Origin: Leptothermofonsia sichuanensis E412
GTDB taxonomy: Bacteria > Cyanobacteriota > Cyanobacteriia > Leptolyngbyales > Leptolyngbyaceae
Assembly (NCBI RefSeq): GCF_019891175.1
Contig: NZ_CP072600.1
Coordinates: forward strand, 1,860,001-1,924,000
Length of the DNA stretch: 64,000 nucleotides
Reading direction: 5' to 3'
Within the stretch, counting starts at the first letter, position 1. Each line of letters starts with the position of its first letter. Made by a program: the position numbers and the translations under genes. Below are positions 56,312-64,000 of this stretch, piece by piece. Below the pieces are notes generated by a model. That model was not told the origin of the DNA. It worked only from the letters and a program-made list of their open reading frames with translations, and ran no database searches.

Positions 56312-57361
56312 ATGGGATCAACGCGGGCAAGGATTGCGATCGATGCAATGGGCGGGGATAATGCCCCGGCTGAAATTGTGGCTGGAGCACTCAGGGCACA
56401 GGAAGAGTTGGGGGTAGAGGTTTTGCTGGTCGGGGATCCAGACCAGATCAAAGCTTCGATTAAGTCATCCGTTAATCTGTCTTCTCTCAGAATTGTGCCT
56501 TCTGAGGGAACAATCGAAATGCATGAAGAGCCACTAAGTGCGCTTAGACGGAAACCAAAGGCGTCGATCAATGTGGCGATGGATCTGGTGAAGAAAAAAG
56601 AGGCAGATGCGGTCGTCTCGGCGGGGCATTCTGGGGCAGCAATGGCAGCGGCACTGTTGCGGCTTGGCCGGTTACCGGGGATTGACCGTCCGGCGATCGG
56701 TGCAGTGCTACCCACGTTAATCGCCGGTAAACCAGTGATTATCCTGGATGTGGGTGCGAATGTCGATTGTCGCCCTAAATTTTTGGAGCAATTCGCTTTT
56801 CTGGGCACGATGTATTCCCAATATGTGCTGGGGGTGCCTGACCCCAAAGTGGGACTCCTGAATATTGGCGAGGAAGACTGTAAGGGAAATGAACTGGCAC
56901 TCCGCACCCACCAACTGTTGCAGAAAAATTCCCGCATTCCTTTCATTGGCAATGCGGAAGGGCGGGATGTACTGTCTGGTAACTTCGATGTCATCGTCTG
57001 CGACGGGTTTGTGGGCAATGTTCTGTTGAAATTTGCAGAGGCCGTCGGTGAGGTAGCGTTACAAATTCTGCGAGAAGAGCTGCCCCAGGGGTTGCATGGC
57101 AAAGTGGGGGTTTCTTTACTGAAGCCAAACCTGCGCCGGATTAAACAGCGGATGGATCATGCTGAACATGGGGGCGGGCTACTGTTGGGGGTGGCTGGGG
57201 TTTGCATTATCAGTCATGGGAGTTCCCAGGCTCCCAGTATTTTTAATGCCGCCCGGCTTGCCAGAGAAGCTTTTGACAACAAGGTGTTAGAGCGGATTCA
57301 GTCTCGCTACCGGGAAGATGGGCAGCAGTCAGTGGTGAGTAGCCATCCAATCGACGGTTAA
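56312..57361 (+). CDS. plsX: Phosphate acyltransferase PlsX
   Basis: PlsX converts acyl-ACP to acyl-phosphate for phospholipid synthesis. The 349-residue protein has RIAIDAMGGDNAP, a SAGHSGAAMAAALLRLGR segment, the VLDVGAN-like IILDVGANVDC, and late VCDGFVGNVLLKFAE. The length is normal. fabH starts 47 bp downstream, the common plsX-fabH order. Confidence 0.96.
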   Translation: MGSTRARIAIDAMGGDNAPAEIVAGALRAQEELGVEVLLVGDPDQIKASIKSSVNLSSLRIVPSEGTIEMHEEPLSALRRKPKASINVAMDLVKKKEADAVVSAGHSGAAMAAALLRLGRLPGIDRPAIGAVLPTLIAGKPVIILDVGANVDCRPKFLEQFAFLGTMYSQYVLGVPDPKVGLLNIGEEDCKGNELALRTHQLLQKNSRIPFIGNAEGRDVLSGNFDVIVCDGFVGNVLLKFAEAVGEVALQILREELPQGLHGKVGVSLLKPNLRRIKQRMDHAEHGGGLLLGVAGVCIISHGSSQAPSIFNAARLAREAFDNKVLERIQSRYREDGQQSVVSSHPIDG

Positions 57362-57408
57362 TGCTTGCCTGACTTTCTGGAAATTCCAGTGACCGATGGA
57401 GAACGGCT

Positions 57409-58410
57409 TTGAAACAAATAGGAACGGGCATCGCAATCACAGGGTCGGGGTCGGCAACACCGGCAACTACCCTGACAAATGACGGTTTGAGTCAGATTGT
57501 TGATACTTCGGATGAGTGGATTGTGTCACGCACGGGCATCTGCCAGCGGCGACTGGCGGTTCCAGCAGAGTCGCTGGCGGTGCTGGCTGCCTCGGCAGGA
57601 CGAGAAGCGATCGCGATGGCAGGTCTGGAGCCGTCCGATCTGGATCTCATTCTGCTGGCAACCTCTACCCCTGATGATCTGTTTGGTACTGCCTGTCTGG
57701 TTCAGGCACGGTTAGGAGCGATTCAGGCTGTTGCTTTTGACCTGACAGCTGCCTGTTCTGGATTTGTGTTTGGGCTGGTGACGGCAGCACAGTTTATCCG
57801 GGCCGGCACTTATCGGAACATCTTGCTGATTGGGGCAGATGTACTTTCTCGCTGGGTGGACTGGTCCGATCGCCGTACCTGTGTCCTGTTTGGGGATGGG
57901 GCTGGAGCCGTGGTGCTTCAGGCAAGTGATCGCGATCGCCTGCTGGGGTTTGAACTGCGCAGTGATGGGACTCAGAATAGCTGCCTCAACCTGGCCTATC
58001 AACCCCAATCTCAGAGTCTGCTGGAAGACACCCTGATTGGGCAGGGTACCTTCCAGCCGATTACCATGAATGGACAGGAAGTTTACCGTTTTGCCGTGCG
58101 CCAGGTGCCTGAAGTGATTGAGAAGGCACTATTTCGGGCTAATCTTTCTGTTGAACAGGTGGACTGGCTGTTGCTGCATCAGGCAAATCAGCGAATCCTG
58201 GATGCAGTGGCGACTCGTCTGAAAATCCCACCTGAAAAAGTAATCAGTAACCTGGCAAAATACGGCAATACCTCTGCCGCATCCATTCCCCTGGCACTGG
58301 ATGAGGAAGTACGCCAGGGCACGGTCAAGCCAGGAGACAGGATTGTGGCGTCTGGCTTTGGAGCCGGATTGACCTGGGGGGCGGCTGTGTTTGAGTGGGG
58401 ACTGAAATGA
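57409..58410 (+). CDS. fabH: 3-oxoacyl-ACP synthase III (FabH)
   Basis: FabH condenses acetyl-CoA with malonyl-ACP to start fatty acid synthesis. The 333-residue protein has the catalytic Cys in FDLTAACSGFVFG (C116), His in WLLLHQANQRI and Asn in KYGNTSAASIPLAL. The early motif DTSDEWIVSRTGI is present. The start is TTG at 57409, the only start that gives the family N-terminus KQIGTGIAITGSG. fabD commonly follows plsX-fabH in cyanobacteria, but here an IS110 fragment and a repeat follow. Confidence 0.96.
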   Translation: MKQIGTGIAITGSGSATPATTLTNDGLSQIVDTSDEWIVSRTGICQRRLAVPAESLAVLAASAGREAIAMAGLEPSDLDLILLATSTPDDLFGTACLVQARLGAIQAVAFDLTAACSGFVFGLVTAAQFIRAGTYRNILLIGADVLSRWVDWSDRRTCVLFGDGAGAVVLQASDRDRLLGFELRSDGTQNSCLNLAYQPQSQSLLEDTLIGQGTFQPITMNGQEVYRFAVRQVPEVIEKALFRANLSVEQVDWLLLHQANQRILDAVATRLKIPPEKVISNLAKYGNTSAASIPLALDEEVRQGTVKPGDRIVASGFGAGLTWGAAVFEWGLK

Positions 58411-58651
58411 TCGGGCACTGTCATGCCCATCGTTAGGGAACTGGGAGAGGGACTTCAACCCTTTCTCATTCCCTTGTATCTTAAAACCAGAGAGATAGAC
58501 CGTCACCCCTTGGATGCTCGACACTGTGGAGAAGTTAGGGTCATCTCTCTGGTCCAATCAGTCAAACTCGAATCATCGGTTGGGACAGAAGATCCCGCAT
58601 GACGCAAGGTCGAGTCAAAGACTGTCCGATTCAAGCCAACAGCAGGGTGTG

Positions 58652-58858
58652 ATGGAACAAATTGAGCAATGGGTTGGAATTGATGTATGTAAGCGCTGGC
58701 TAGATGTACATATTCGTCCTCAAGGCATCTGGTTTTGCGTCAGCCACACGGCCGTTGGGACTGAGGAATTGATGGGGCATCTCAAGGAGCCGAGCCAAGT
58801 TGGTCGGATTATTTTAGAATCCACTGGAGGATACGAGGGGTTGGGGGATGAGGGCTAG
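58652..58858 (+). pseudogene. IS110-family transposase, N-terminal fragment
   Basis: About 68 residues remain of an IS110 (DEDD) transposase: EQIEQWVGIDVCKRWLDVHI, then the segment IILESTGGYEGLG with the second acidic region. The full-length family has roughly 300-400 residues, so it is truncated after the first third. A typical IS110 upstream leader is visible from about 58490. It is followed at 58899 by a family B repeat, which may have broken it. Confidence 0.8.
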
Positions 58859-58898
58859 AGAAGATCCTGCAAAGGTGACATGCTCCCGTTCCTAAATC

Positions 58899-59020
58899 TT
58901 AAGGATCGTGGATTCAATAAACCGAAAAACTCAGGGTTTACCCCAGAGACACAGAGGAATTGCTTTGTGTTCTCCGTGCCTCTGTGGTGAAGTTTCAGGT
59001 TATAAAACCCTCGTTCCTGA
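58899..59020. repeat. Palindromic repeat family B, near-complete copy
   Basis: It starts CTTAAGGATCGTGGATTCAA and ends AAAACCCTCGTTCCTGA, with the arms ACCCCAGAGACACAGAGG and CTCCGTGCCTCTGTGGT. It is closest to the copy at 32147-32277. Confidence 0.8.
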
Positions 59021-59054
59021 ATAAAGTTGCATATTGCATTGCTTGATTTCAGGG

Positions 59055-59903
59055 CTATCTGGATAGGGTTTCTGAGGGGGGCATAACCACTTTGCGAGCT
59101 AATCCCATGCGCTTCAGGACCCAGATTGCCCACCAGGTCACATCCAGTTCCCACCAGCGCCAGCCAGCCTTTGCCACATTGGGATGGGCGTGGTGATTGT
59201 TGTGCCAGCCTTCTCCATAGGTGAAAATTGCCGCCCACCAGAGGTTACGGGAGTTATCGGCGGTGTCGAAGGTGCGGTAGCCCCACAGGTGGGTGACAGA
59301 GTTGATGAACCAGGTACTATGCCACAGTAAAACCGCTCTGACGAAAATGCCCCAGACCACAAACGACCAACCCCCGATCGCATACAGCAACAGACCCAGG
59401 GGAATTTGCAACAGGAAAAAGTAACGGTTTAACCAGCGATAAACCGGATCCCGATCCAGATCAGGGGCAAATCGCCGGTACTGCTGATAGTCAAAGAATT
59501 CCGCCTGGGGATAGAACAGCCACAACATATGACTCCACCAGAAGCCGCGACTGGCAGAGTAGGGGTCTTTCTCCTTATCTTCCGTAAAGGCGTGGTGGAG
59601 CCGGTGCCCGGCTACCCAGAAGATGGGTCCACCCTGGAGGGCAAGCGCTCCAATCAGGGCGATCGCATACTCCAGCCATTGCGGTACCTGGAAACTACGG
59701 TGGCTCAGTAGACGATGATATCCCAGGCAGATGCCAATACTGCCGAATAACCAGTGCAGAAATAAAGTCACACCCAAAGCAGACCAGGAGAAAAACCAGG
59801 GTGCCAGCAGGGCCAGCAAATGCACACTAGCGAAAAAAAATACAGTAAACCAATTGAGCGAGAGATGACGTCTGGGTTCGGTCAGTAAGTTATTTGTAGT
59901 CAT
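59055..59903 (-). CDS. desC: Delta-9 acyl-lipid desaturase
   Basis: This membrane di-iron desaturase introduces the first double bond in membrane fatty acids. The 282-residue protein has the three His boxes HRLLSH, HRLHH and HNNHH in order, with helices between (LHWLFGSIGICLGY and others). Length and box spacing match cyanobacterial DesC. It is downstream of hemN on the same strand with 113 bp between, so it may be a separate unit. Confidence 0.94.
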   Translation of the reverse strand: MTTNNLLTEPRRHLSLNWFTVFFFASVHLLALLAPWFFSWSALGVTLFLHWLFGSIGICLGYHRLLSHRSFQVPQWLEYAIALIGALALQGGPIFWVAGHRLHHAFTEDKEKDPYSASRGFWWSHMLWLFYPQAEFFDYQQYRRFAPDLDRDPVYRWLNRYFFLLQIPLGLLLYAIGGWSFVVWGIFVRAVLLWHSTWFINSVTHLWGYRTFDTADNSRNLWWAAIFTYGEGWHNNHHAHPNVAKAGWRWWELDVTWWAIWVLKRMGLARKVVMPPSETLSR

Positions 59904-60016
59904 TCAAAAAAATCCTCAACCACACGAATGGATAATGGTCAGGTGTCAGGTGTTAGAAGGCCGGCAGGGAAGTGGCAGGCAGGTGCGTAAGGGGGGTTAC
60001 CAGACCCAGGAAGCGT

Positions 60017-61426
60017 TCAAATAGCTCTGGAGAAATTTGCAATGGTGGGATTCTCTGCTGGAGACGCCACGCGATCGCGCAGATAGGCATCAAAAACAGC
60101 GGCAATATTTCGAATCAGCAACCGCCCTGTAGGGGTTACCTCAATTCGCCTGGAAAAGAGTCTGACCAATCCATCTGCTGCCAGCGTCTGGAGGTTAATC
60201 AGTTCTGGTGCAAAGTAGGTGTCAAAGTCTAAATGGTATTTCGTTTCAAATTCAGGTTTAGACAGGCCAAAATGACACATCAATTGCATGATGATTTCGC
60301 GGCGAATGATGTCATCCCGATGGAGATGAATTCCTCTTTCAACCGGAGGTCGCTGCTGGTCAATTGCCTGGTAGTAATCCCGTAACCGCTTGTGATTCTG
60401 AAAATAGGCATCGTGCAGCATACTGATGGAGGTCAGCCCAAAGCCAAGTAATTCGGTATCTGGTTGAGTGGTGTAGCCCTGGAAGTTGCGCTTCAGGGTA
60501 CCGTTGTTCTGGGCGATCGCCAGTTCATCATCGGGTTTGGCAAAGTGATCCATCCCAATGTAGAAGTACTCATTTCGGGTAAGATTGGCGATCGCCATTT
60601 GCAGGATCTCCAGTTTTTCCTGCGGTGATGGTAGCGCGTGTTCTGGAATGTTCTTTTGGACTGGCTTAATCCAGGGAATATAGGCAAAATTGAAGATGGC
60701 AATTCGATTCGGATTCAAATCGATCGTTTTTTGAATCGTCTCTTCAAAGGTCTGTAGGGTCTGGTAAGGCAATCCATAGATCAAATCCACATTGACACTG
60801 TCAAATTGTGCCTGCCGCACCCAGCCCATGACATTAAACAGTAACTCCTCCGGCTGAATCCGGTTGACGGCTGCCTGCACCTGGGAGTTGAAATCCTGAA
60901 TGCCAAAACTGATGCGGTTAAAGCCAATCTCTCGTAATGCCTGAATATAGGGCTGGTCAACGTAGCGAGGATTGATCTCAATCGAAATTTCTGCATTGGG
61001 TGCGAACTTGAAATGGCGATGAATGGCTGTCCACAACTGTTCAACCTGTTCAATGCTCAAATAGTTGGGGGTTCCACCCCCCCAATGCATTTGCACCACA
61101 GGTTTACAGGAGTCCAGTTGGGCAGATGTCTGCTGAATTTCTTTGATTAAATATTCCAGGTAGGACGATGCAATGTTTTGATGATTGGAAACAATGACAT
61201 TACAACCGCAGAAATAGCAGGCACTCTGACAAAAGGGAATGTGGACGTAGAGAGATAACGGGGATGAACGTTGATTCAGGGTGGCGATCGCCTGGTTATA
61301 GTCACAGGTGCCAAAATTCACGCTCAGTTCAGTCGCAGGTGGATAGCTGGTGTAACGGGGTAACGCTTGATCATATTTATTCAGCAGCTCTCGATTAAAT
61401 TGCACCGCAGGCAGCAAAGTTGTCAT
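60017..61426 (-). CDS. hemN: Oxygen-independent coproporphyrinogen III oxidase HemN
   Basis: HemN is a radical SAM enzyme that makes protoporphyrinogen without oxygen. The 469-residue protein has the cluster motif C-x3-C-x2-C in FCQSACYFCGCN, the WGGGTPNYLS segment and ISIEINPRYVD. It has RISFGIQDFNSQVQAAVNRIQ and the GLPYQT motif, and the C-terminal HemN domain is present. It lies downstream of a heme oxygenase gene on the same strand with about 400 bp between them. Low-oxygen expression is expected from the homologous Synechocystis set. Confidence 0.96.
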   Translation of the reverse strand: MTTLLPAVQFNRELLNKYDQALPRYTSYPPATELSVNFGTCDYNQAIATLNQRSSPLSLYVHIPFCQSACYFCGCNVIVSNHQNIASSYLEYLIKEIQQTSAQLDSCKPVVQMHWGGGTPNYLSIEQVEQLWTAIHRHFKFAPNAEISIEINPRYVDQPYIQALREIGFNRISFGIQDFNSQVQAAVNRIQPEELLFNVMGWVRQAQFDSVNVDLIYGLPYQTLQTFEETIQKTIDLNPNRIAIFNFAYIPWIKPVQKNIPEHALPSPQEKLEILQMAIANLTRNEYFYIGMDHFAKPDDELAIAQNNGTLKRNFQGYTTQPDTELLGFGLTSISMLHDAYFQNHKRLRDYYQAIDQQRPPVERGIHLHRDDIIRREIIMQLMCHFGLSKPEFETKYHLDFDTYFAPELINLQTLAADGLVRLFSRRIEVTPTGRLLIRNIAAVFDAYLRDRVASPAENPTIANFSRAI

Positions 61427-61465
61427 GGGAATCGGTTCTCCTCTGATAAGGGGAAAGGGGGAAGT

Positions 61466-61642
61466 AATAGAAGAAGGCTGAAGGTTGAAGGCAGAGAGCA
61501 GAAGGCAGAGAGCAGAAGGCAGAGAGCAGAAGGCAGAAGGCAGAAGTTGGGTGTTGCTGAAAAGCAGGATGAGTTAAAACGAAGTTTCCTCTCGTTCCCA
61601 GGCTCTGCCTGGGAATGCCCCTGGTGAGGCTCCGCCTCGTAA
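61466..61642. repeat. GCAGAGAGCAGAAG tandem repeats, family A fragment and GTTCCCAGGCT hairpin
   Basis: Repeats of GGCAGAGAGCAGAA fill 61488-61545, a partial family A repeat (GTTGCTGAAAAGCAGGATGA) starts at 61553, and GTTCCCAGGCTCTGCCTGGG at 61594 is a palindrome followed by a second hairpin (GAGGCTCCGCCTC). No gene is supported between 61427 and 61823. Confidence 0.7.
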
Positions 61643-61823
61643 CAGGGTAAAGTTCCAAATTTCAAACATTCCTGAACGAGACATCAGGTGCTTCAGCCAG
61701 CAGGTTGTTGGTTGTCGGGCGTGCTTGATTGCCCGTAAATACCACTCTGCCCACTGGTTACTGGCTACGGACCACCTTCTAATAACTAACAACCAATAGC
61801 TAACAACTCTGATGACCAATGAC

Positions 61824-62576
61824 CTAAATACTGTATTCCAGTGCAGGTTCCTGCCCGACGGGAATTCGTTCCGTCGCTCCTGGAATTTCCTGGCGGGTAA
61901 GCAGGTCAAATACGTGTTCGCCAACGGCGGCTTTGACTTCTGGTTCCAGTTCATGGACCACATTTCGATTCAGGGTGAAGGCATAGTTTGCTTCATCCAC
62001 GATGCGTTGAATGGTGGCATCGTCAACTGGCAGGGAATTGAGGGCATCCCGGTACTTAGCTTTGAATGCCCGCTTTGCCTCAGCCGTTGATAGTTGCTCA
62101 AACTCATGCAGAGCAGTTCCCTGATTGGGAGGCAGGTTCAATGCACAGCGGACAATATTCTTTAATGCTTGACCACCAGAGAGATCACCCATGTAACGGG
62201 TGTAGGCGTGGGCAATCAGAAGCACGGGATCGGTATTGGCAATTTCATGGATGCGATCGACATAGACCTGACCGGCTGGTAAGGGTGTAATTTGCTCATA
62301 CCAGTTATTCCCATAGTAAAATTCCAGGTCCCGCTCTAAATTGGCAGTTCGATTCAGTTCAGGAAAAACGATTCCGCCAACGACTGGATGATTGCGGTGT
62401 CGTTCTAACCCTGCTTCCAGGGCACTGTAGACGAGATACAGGTTTGCCAGAAGTTTGCGAAAGGGTTCCCGCTCTACAATTCCTTTTAAGAAACACTTCA
62501 TGAATGCGGTATTTTCAGCCGCAGTATGGGAGTGTTTAGTGCCTTCTCGCAGGCATTGAGCTAAATCCTGGCTCAT
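61824..62576 (-). CDS. ho: Heme oxygenase
   Basis: Heme oxygenase opens heme to biliverdin, the precursor of phycobilins. The 250-residue protein has the proximal His region EGTKHSHTAAEN (H17 by position) and the distal helix motif RYMGDLSGGQALK. It is close in pattern to cyanobacterial HO1/HO2. Placement upstream of hemN suggests the HO2-like role seen in low-oxygen operons, but sequence reading cannot separate the paralogues. Confidence 0.95.
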   Translation of the reverse strand: MSQDLAQCLREGTKHSHTAAENTAFMKCFLKGIVEREPFRKLLANLYLVYSALEAGLERHRNHPVVGGIVFPELNRTANLERDLEFYYGNNWYEQITPLPAGQVYVDRIHEIANTDPVLLIAHAYTRYMGDLSGGQALKNIVRCALNLPPNQGTALHEFEQLSTAEAKRAFKAKYRDALNSLPVDDATIQRIVDEANYAFTLNRNVVHELEPEVKAAVGEHVFDLLTRQEIPGATERIPVGQEPALEYSI

Positions 62577-62821
62577 GTCAACGACCTCCTGGGCACAGCA
62601 CCCAGCTAATCAACATTAAAAACTTTATAGCTAAATAGTGATAAAAAGATAGAGGTTTTAATATCTTAATAAAGTCTCCTCAAAATAAAGTCTCCTCAAA
62701 GGGGTGGCTGAGTGCTGGATGAATCAGCGGGATTTGAGTGCCCCCGCTCCTGGAATTCAGCGTGGGTTCTGTTGAACGATAGAATAGTCAGGCTGGCATA
62801 GAAAGGGTTTTCAAGTAGCTC

Positions 62822-64000
62822 ATGCGGATCTCTCTGAACTGGCTGAAGGAACTGGTTGACATTAACATGACCCCGGAAGAGTTGGCAGATCTGCTGACGA
62901 TGGCCGGGTTTGAGGTCGAAGACATTGAAGACCGACGCACCTGGGCAGATGGGGTTGTAGTGGGCAAGGTGCTGAAGTGTGAGCCTCACCCCAATGCTGA
63001 CAAACTCCGGGTCTGCCAGGTAGACATTGGTGCCGACGCGCCTTCCAATATTGTGTGTGGTGCGCCCAATGTTAAAGCCGACCTCTATGTCCCCGTGGCC
63101 ACCCTGGGCACCTACCTGCCCAAGGTTGACCTCAAGATCAAGCCTGCAAAACTGCGGGGAGTGCCCTCCGAGGGAATGATCTGCTCCCTGGCAGAACTGG
63201 GGCTGGCAAAGGAGTCTGCCGGAATTCACAGTTTTACCGGGGACGCCCTCCAGCCGGGCAGCGATGCCCGGCCACTCCTGGGACTGGATGATGTCATTCT
63301 GGATCTGACCTCCACGGCAAACCGGGCAGATGCCCTCAGTATGGTCGGCATTGCGCGAGAAATTGCTGCCCTGACAGGAGTGCCCCTGAAGCTACCCCAA
63401 CCCACTCAGTTTTCTATTCCCCCTGGCAAAGGTAGCCTCAGCCTCAAAATTTCCGAGGCAAAAGCCTGTCCCACCTACATCGGAACTGTGATTGAACAGG
63501 TGACCATTGCCCCTTCTCCCCTCTGGCTGCAACAACGCTTACAGGCACTCGGAATCCGCCCGATTAACAACGTGGTCGATGCCACCAACTACATTCTGCT
63601 GGAATGGGGCCAACCCCTGCACGCCTTTGACCGCGATCGCCTGGTTGCGGTCAGCCAGAAGAAAGGCACTCTCCAAATTGGGGTTCGCTTCGCCGAAGCT
63701 GGCGAAACCCTCAAAACCCTGGACGGGCAGGAACGCAGCCTGACCGATCAGGCATTATTGATTACTGCCCATAATCACCCTGTTGCCCTTGCTGGAGTCA
63801 TGGGCGGCGAGGAAACGGAAGTGTTTGATGGTACCCGGAACCTGATGCTGGAAGCCGCCTACTTTGATGCGGCAGCGATTCGGCGCTCTGCCCGCTCCCA
63901 GGGACTGCGGACGGAAGCCTCTGCCCGCTATGAGCGGGGGGTCAACCAGGCAGAACTGGAGCTTGCCTGTCGGCGAGCATTGGAGTTGATTACGGAACTG
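62822..64000 (+). CDS. pheT: Phenylalanyl-tRNA synthetase beta subunit, 5' part (runs off the window)
   Basis: PheT is the large subunit of PheRS. The visible 393 residues include the start [16 protein letters not shown], the tRNA-binding EMAP-like domain ([20 protein letters not shown]), and the B1 and B3/B4 domains. B3/B4, the editing part, shows [21 protein letters not shown] and [14 protein letters not shown]. The reading frame is open to the right edge, so the B5 and catalytic-like domains are outside. No pheS is adjacent on the left. Confidence 0.97.
   Translation, partial: MRISLNWLKELVDINMTPEELADLLTMAGFEVEDIEDRRTWADGVVVGKVLKCEPHPNADKLRVCQVDIGADAPSNIVCGAPNVKADLYVPVATLGTYLPKVDLKIKPAKLRGVPSEGMICSLAELGLAKESAGIHSFTGDALQPGSDARPLLGLDDVILDLTSTANRADALSMVGIAREIAALTGVPLKLPQPTQFSIPPGKGSLSLKISEAKACPTYIGTVIEQVTIAPSPLWLQQRLQALGIRPINNVVDATNYILLEWGQPLHAFDRDRLVAVSQKKGTLQIGVRFAEAGETLKTLDGQERSLTDQALLITAHNHPVALAGVMGGEETEVFDGTRNLMLEAAYFDAAAIRRSARSQGLRTEASARYERGVNQAELELACRRALELITEL

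Noticed and set aside
62577-62821. Gene or RNA between the heme oxygenase and pheT
   Set aside because: Only a short direct repeat (AAATAAAGTCTCCTC, 62668-62697) is visible; no structure matching a known RNA was recognised.

Overview
The window is chromosomal DNA of a filamentous cyanobacterium. The evidence is photosystem I genes (psaF, psaJ), the NDH-1 subunit ndhO, Psb32, dense GCGATCGC (HIP1) palindromes, and a hetR gene beside a small RGSGR-peptide gene (patX). hetR and patX occur in filamentous lineages with or without heterocysts, so the window does not show whether this strain makes heterocysts. Base composition looks even. Mobile DNA is limited to one complete IS630-type element, one IS110 remnant and several families of short palindromic repeats.

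Layout. 0-9 kb: an RsbU/RsbW-type phosphatase/anti-sigma pair, dnaA, a DppC-type permease, a secreted protein, a PMT-type mannosyltransferase, a LabA-like NYN protein and a Mo-nitrogenase C-terminal-domain protein. 9.7-15.7 kb: a three-gene minus-strand phosphorelay operon with several degenerate receiver or GGDEF motifs. 16-18 kb: a Uma2 protein and the IS630 element. 18.2-21 kb: a membrane protein with an L7/L12-like domain, a non-coding region with eight clustered DnaA boxes (best oriC candidate), DUF2811 and a PD-(D/E)XK nuclease. 21-25 kb: an aldo/keto reductase, a secreted protein, a dipeptide epimerase, hetR and patX. 25.6-32.6 kb: a nitrogen-scavenging block with DppBC-type permeases, ureB, ureA and ureD (interrupted by a MntA/HepT pair and an unknown membrane protein; no ureC), and a divergent formamidase with a textbook NtcA promoter. 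32.7-43.5 kb: a Rof-like protein, SelO, a GNAT, FdhD, Psb32, DUF4346, RuvA, PepF and a FecR/CHASE2-kinase pair. 44-54 kb: an ABC-F ATPase, TsaD, PsaF/PsaJ, DUF429, NdhO, TsaB and a DUF4129/DUF4350/MoxR/DUF58 operon. 54-64 kb: a PLD/HhH lipoprotein nuclease, plsX-fabH, the IS110 remnant, a delta-9 desaturase, hemN, a heme oxygenase and the 5' part of pheT, which runs off the window.

Themes. Genes for nitrogen release (urease subunits, formamidase) lie next to the HetR/PatX developmental regulators. Heme oxygenase and HemN resemble the low-oxygen tetrapyrrole set of other cyanobacteria. Repeat ends often coincide with gene 3' ends and sometimes supply the stop codon. No computation or database search was run; family calls come from reading motifs.
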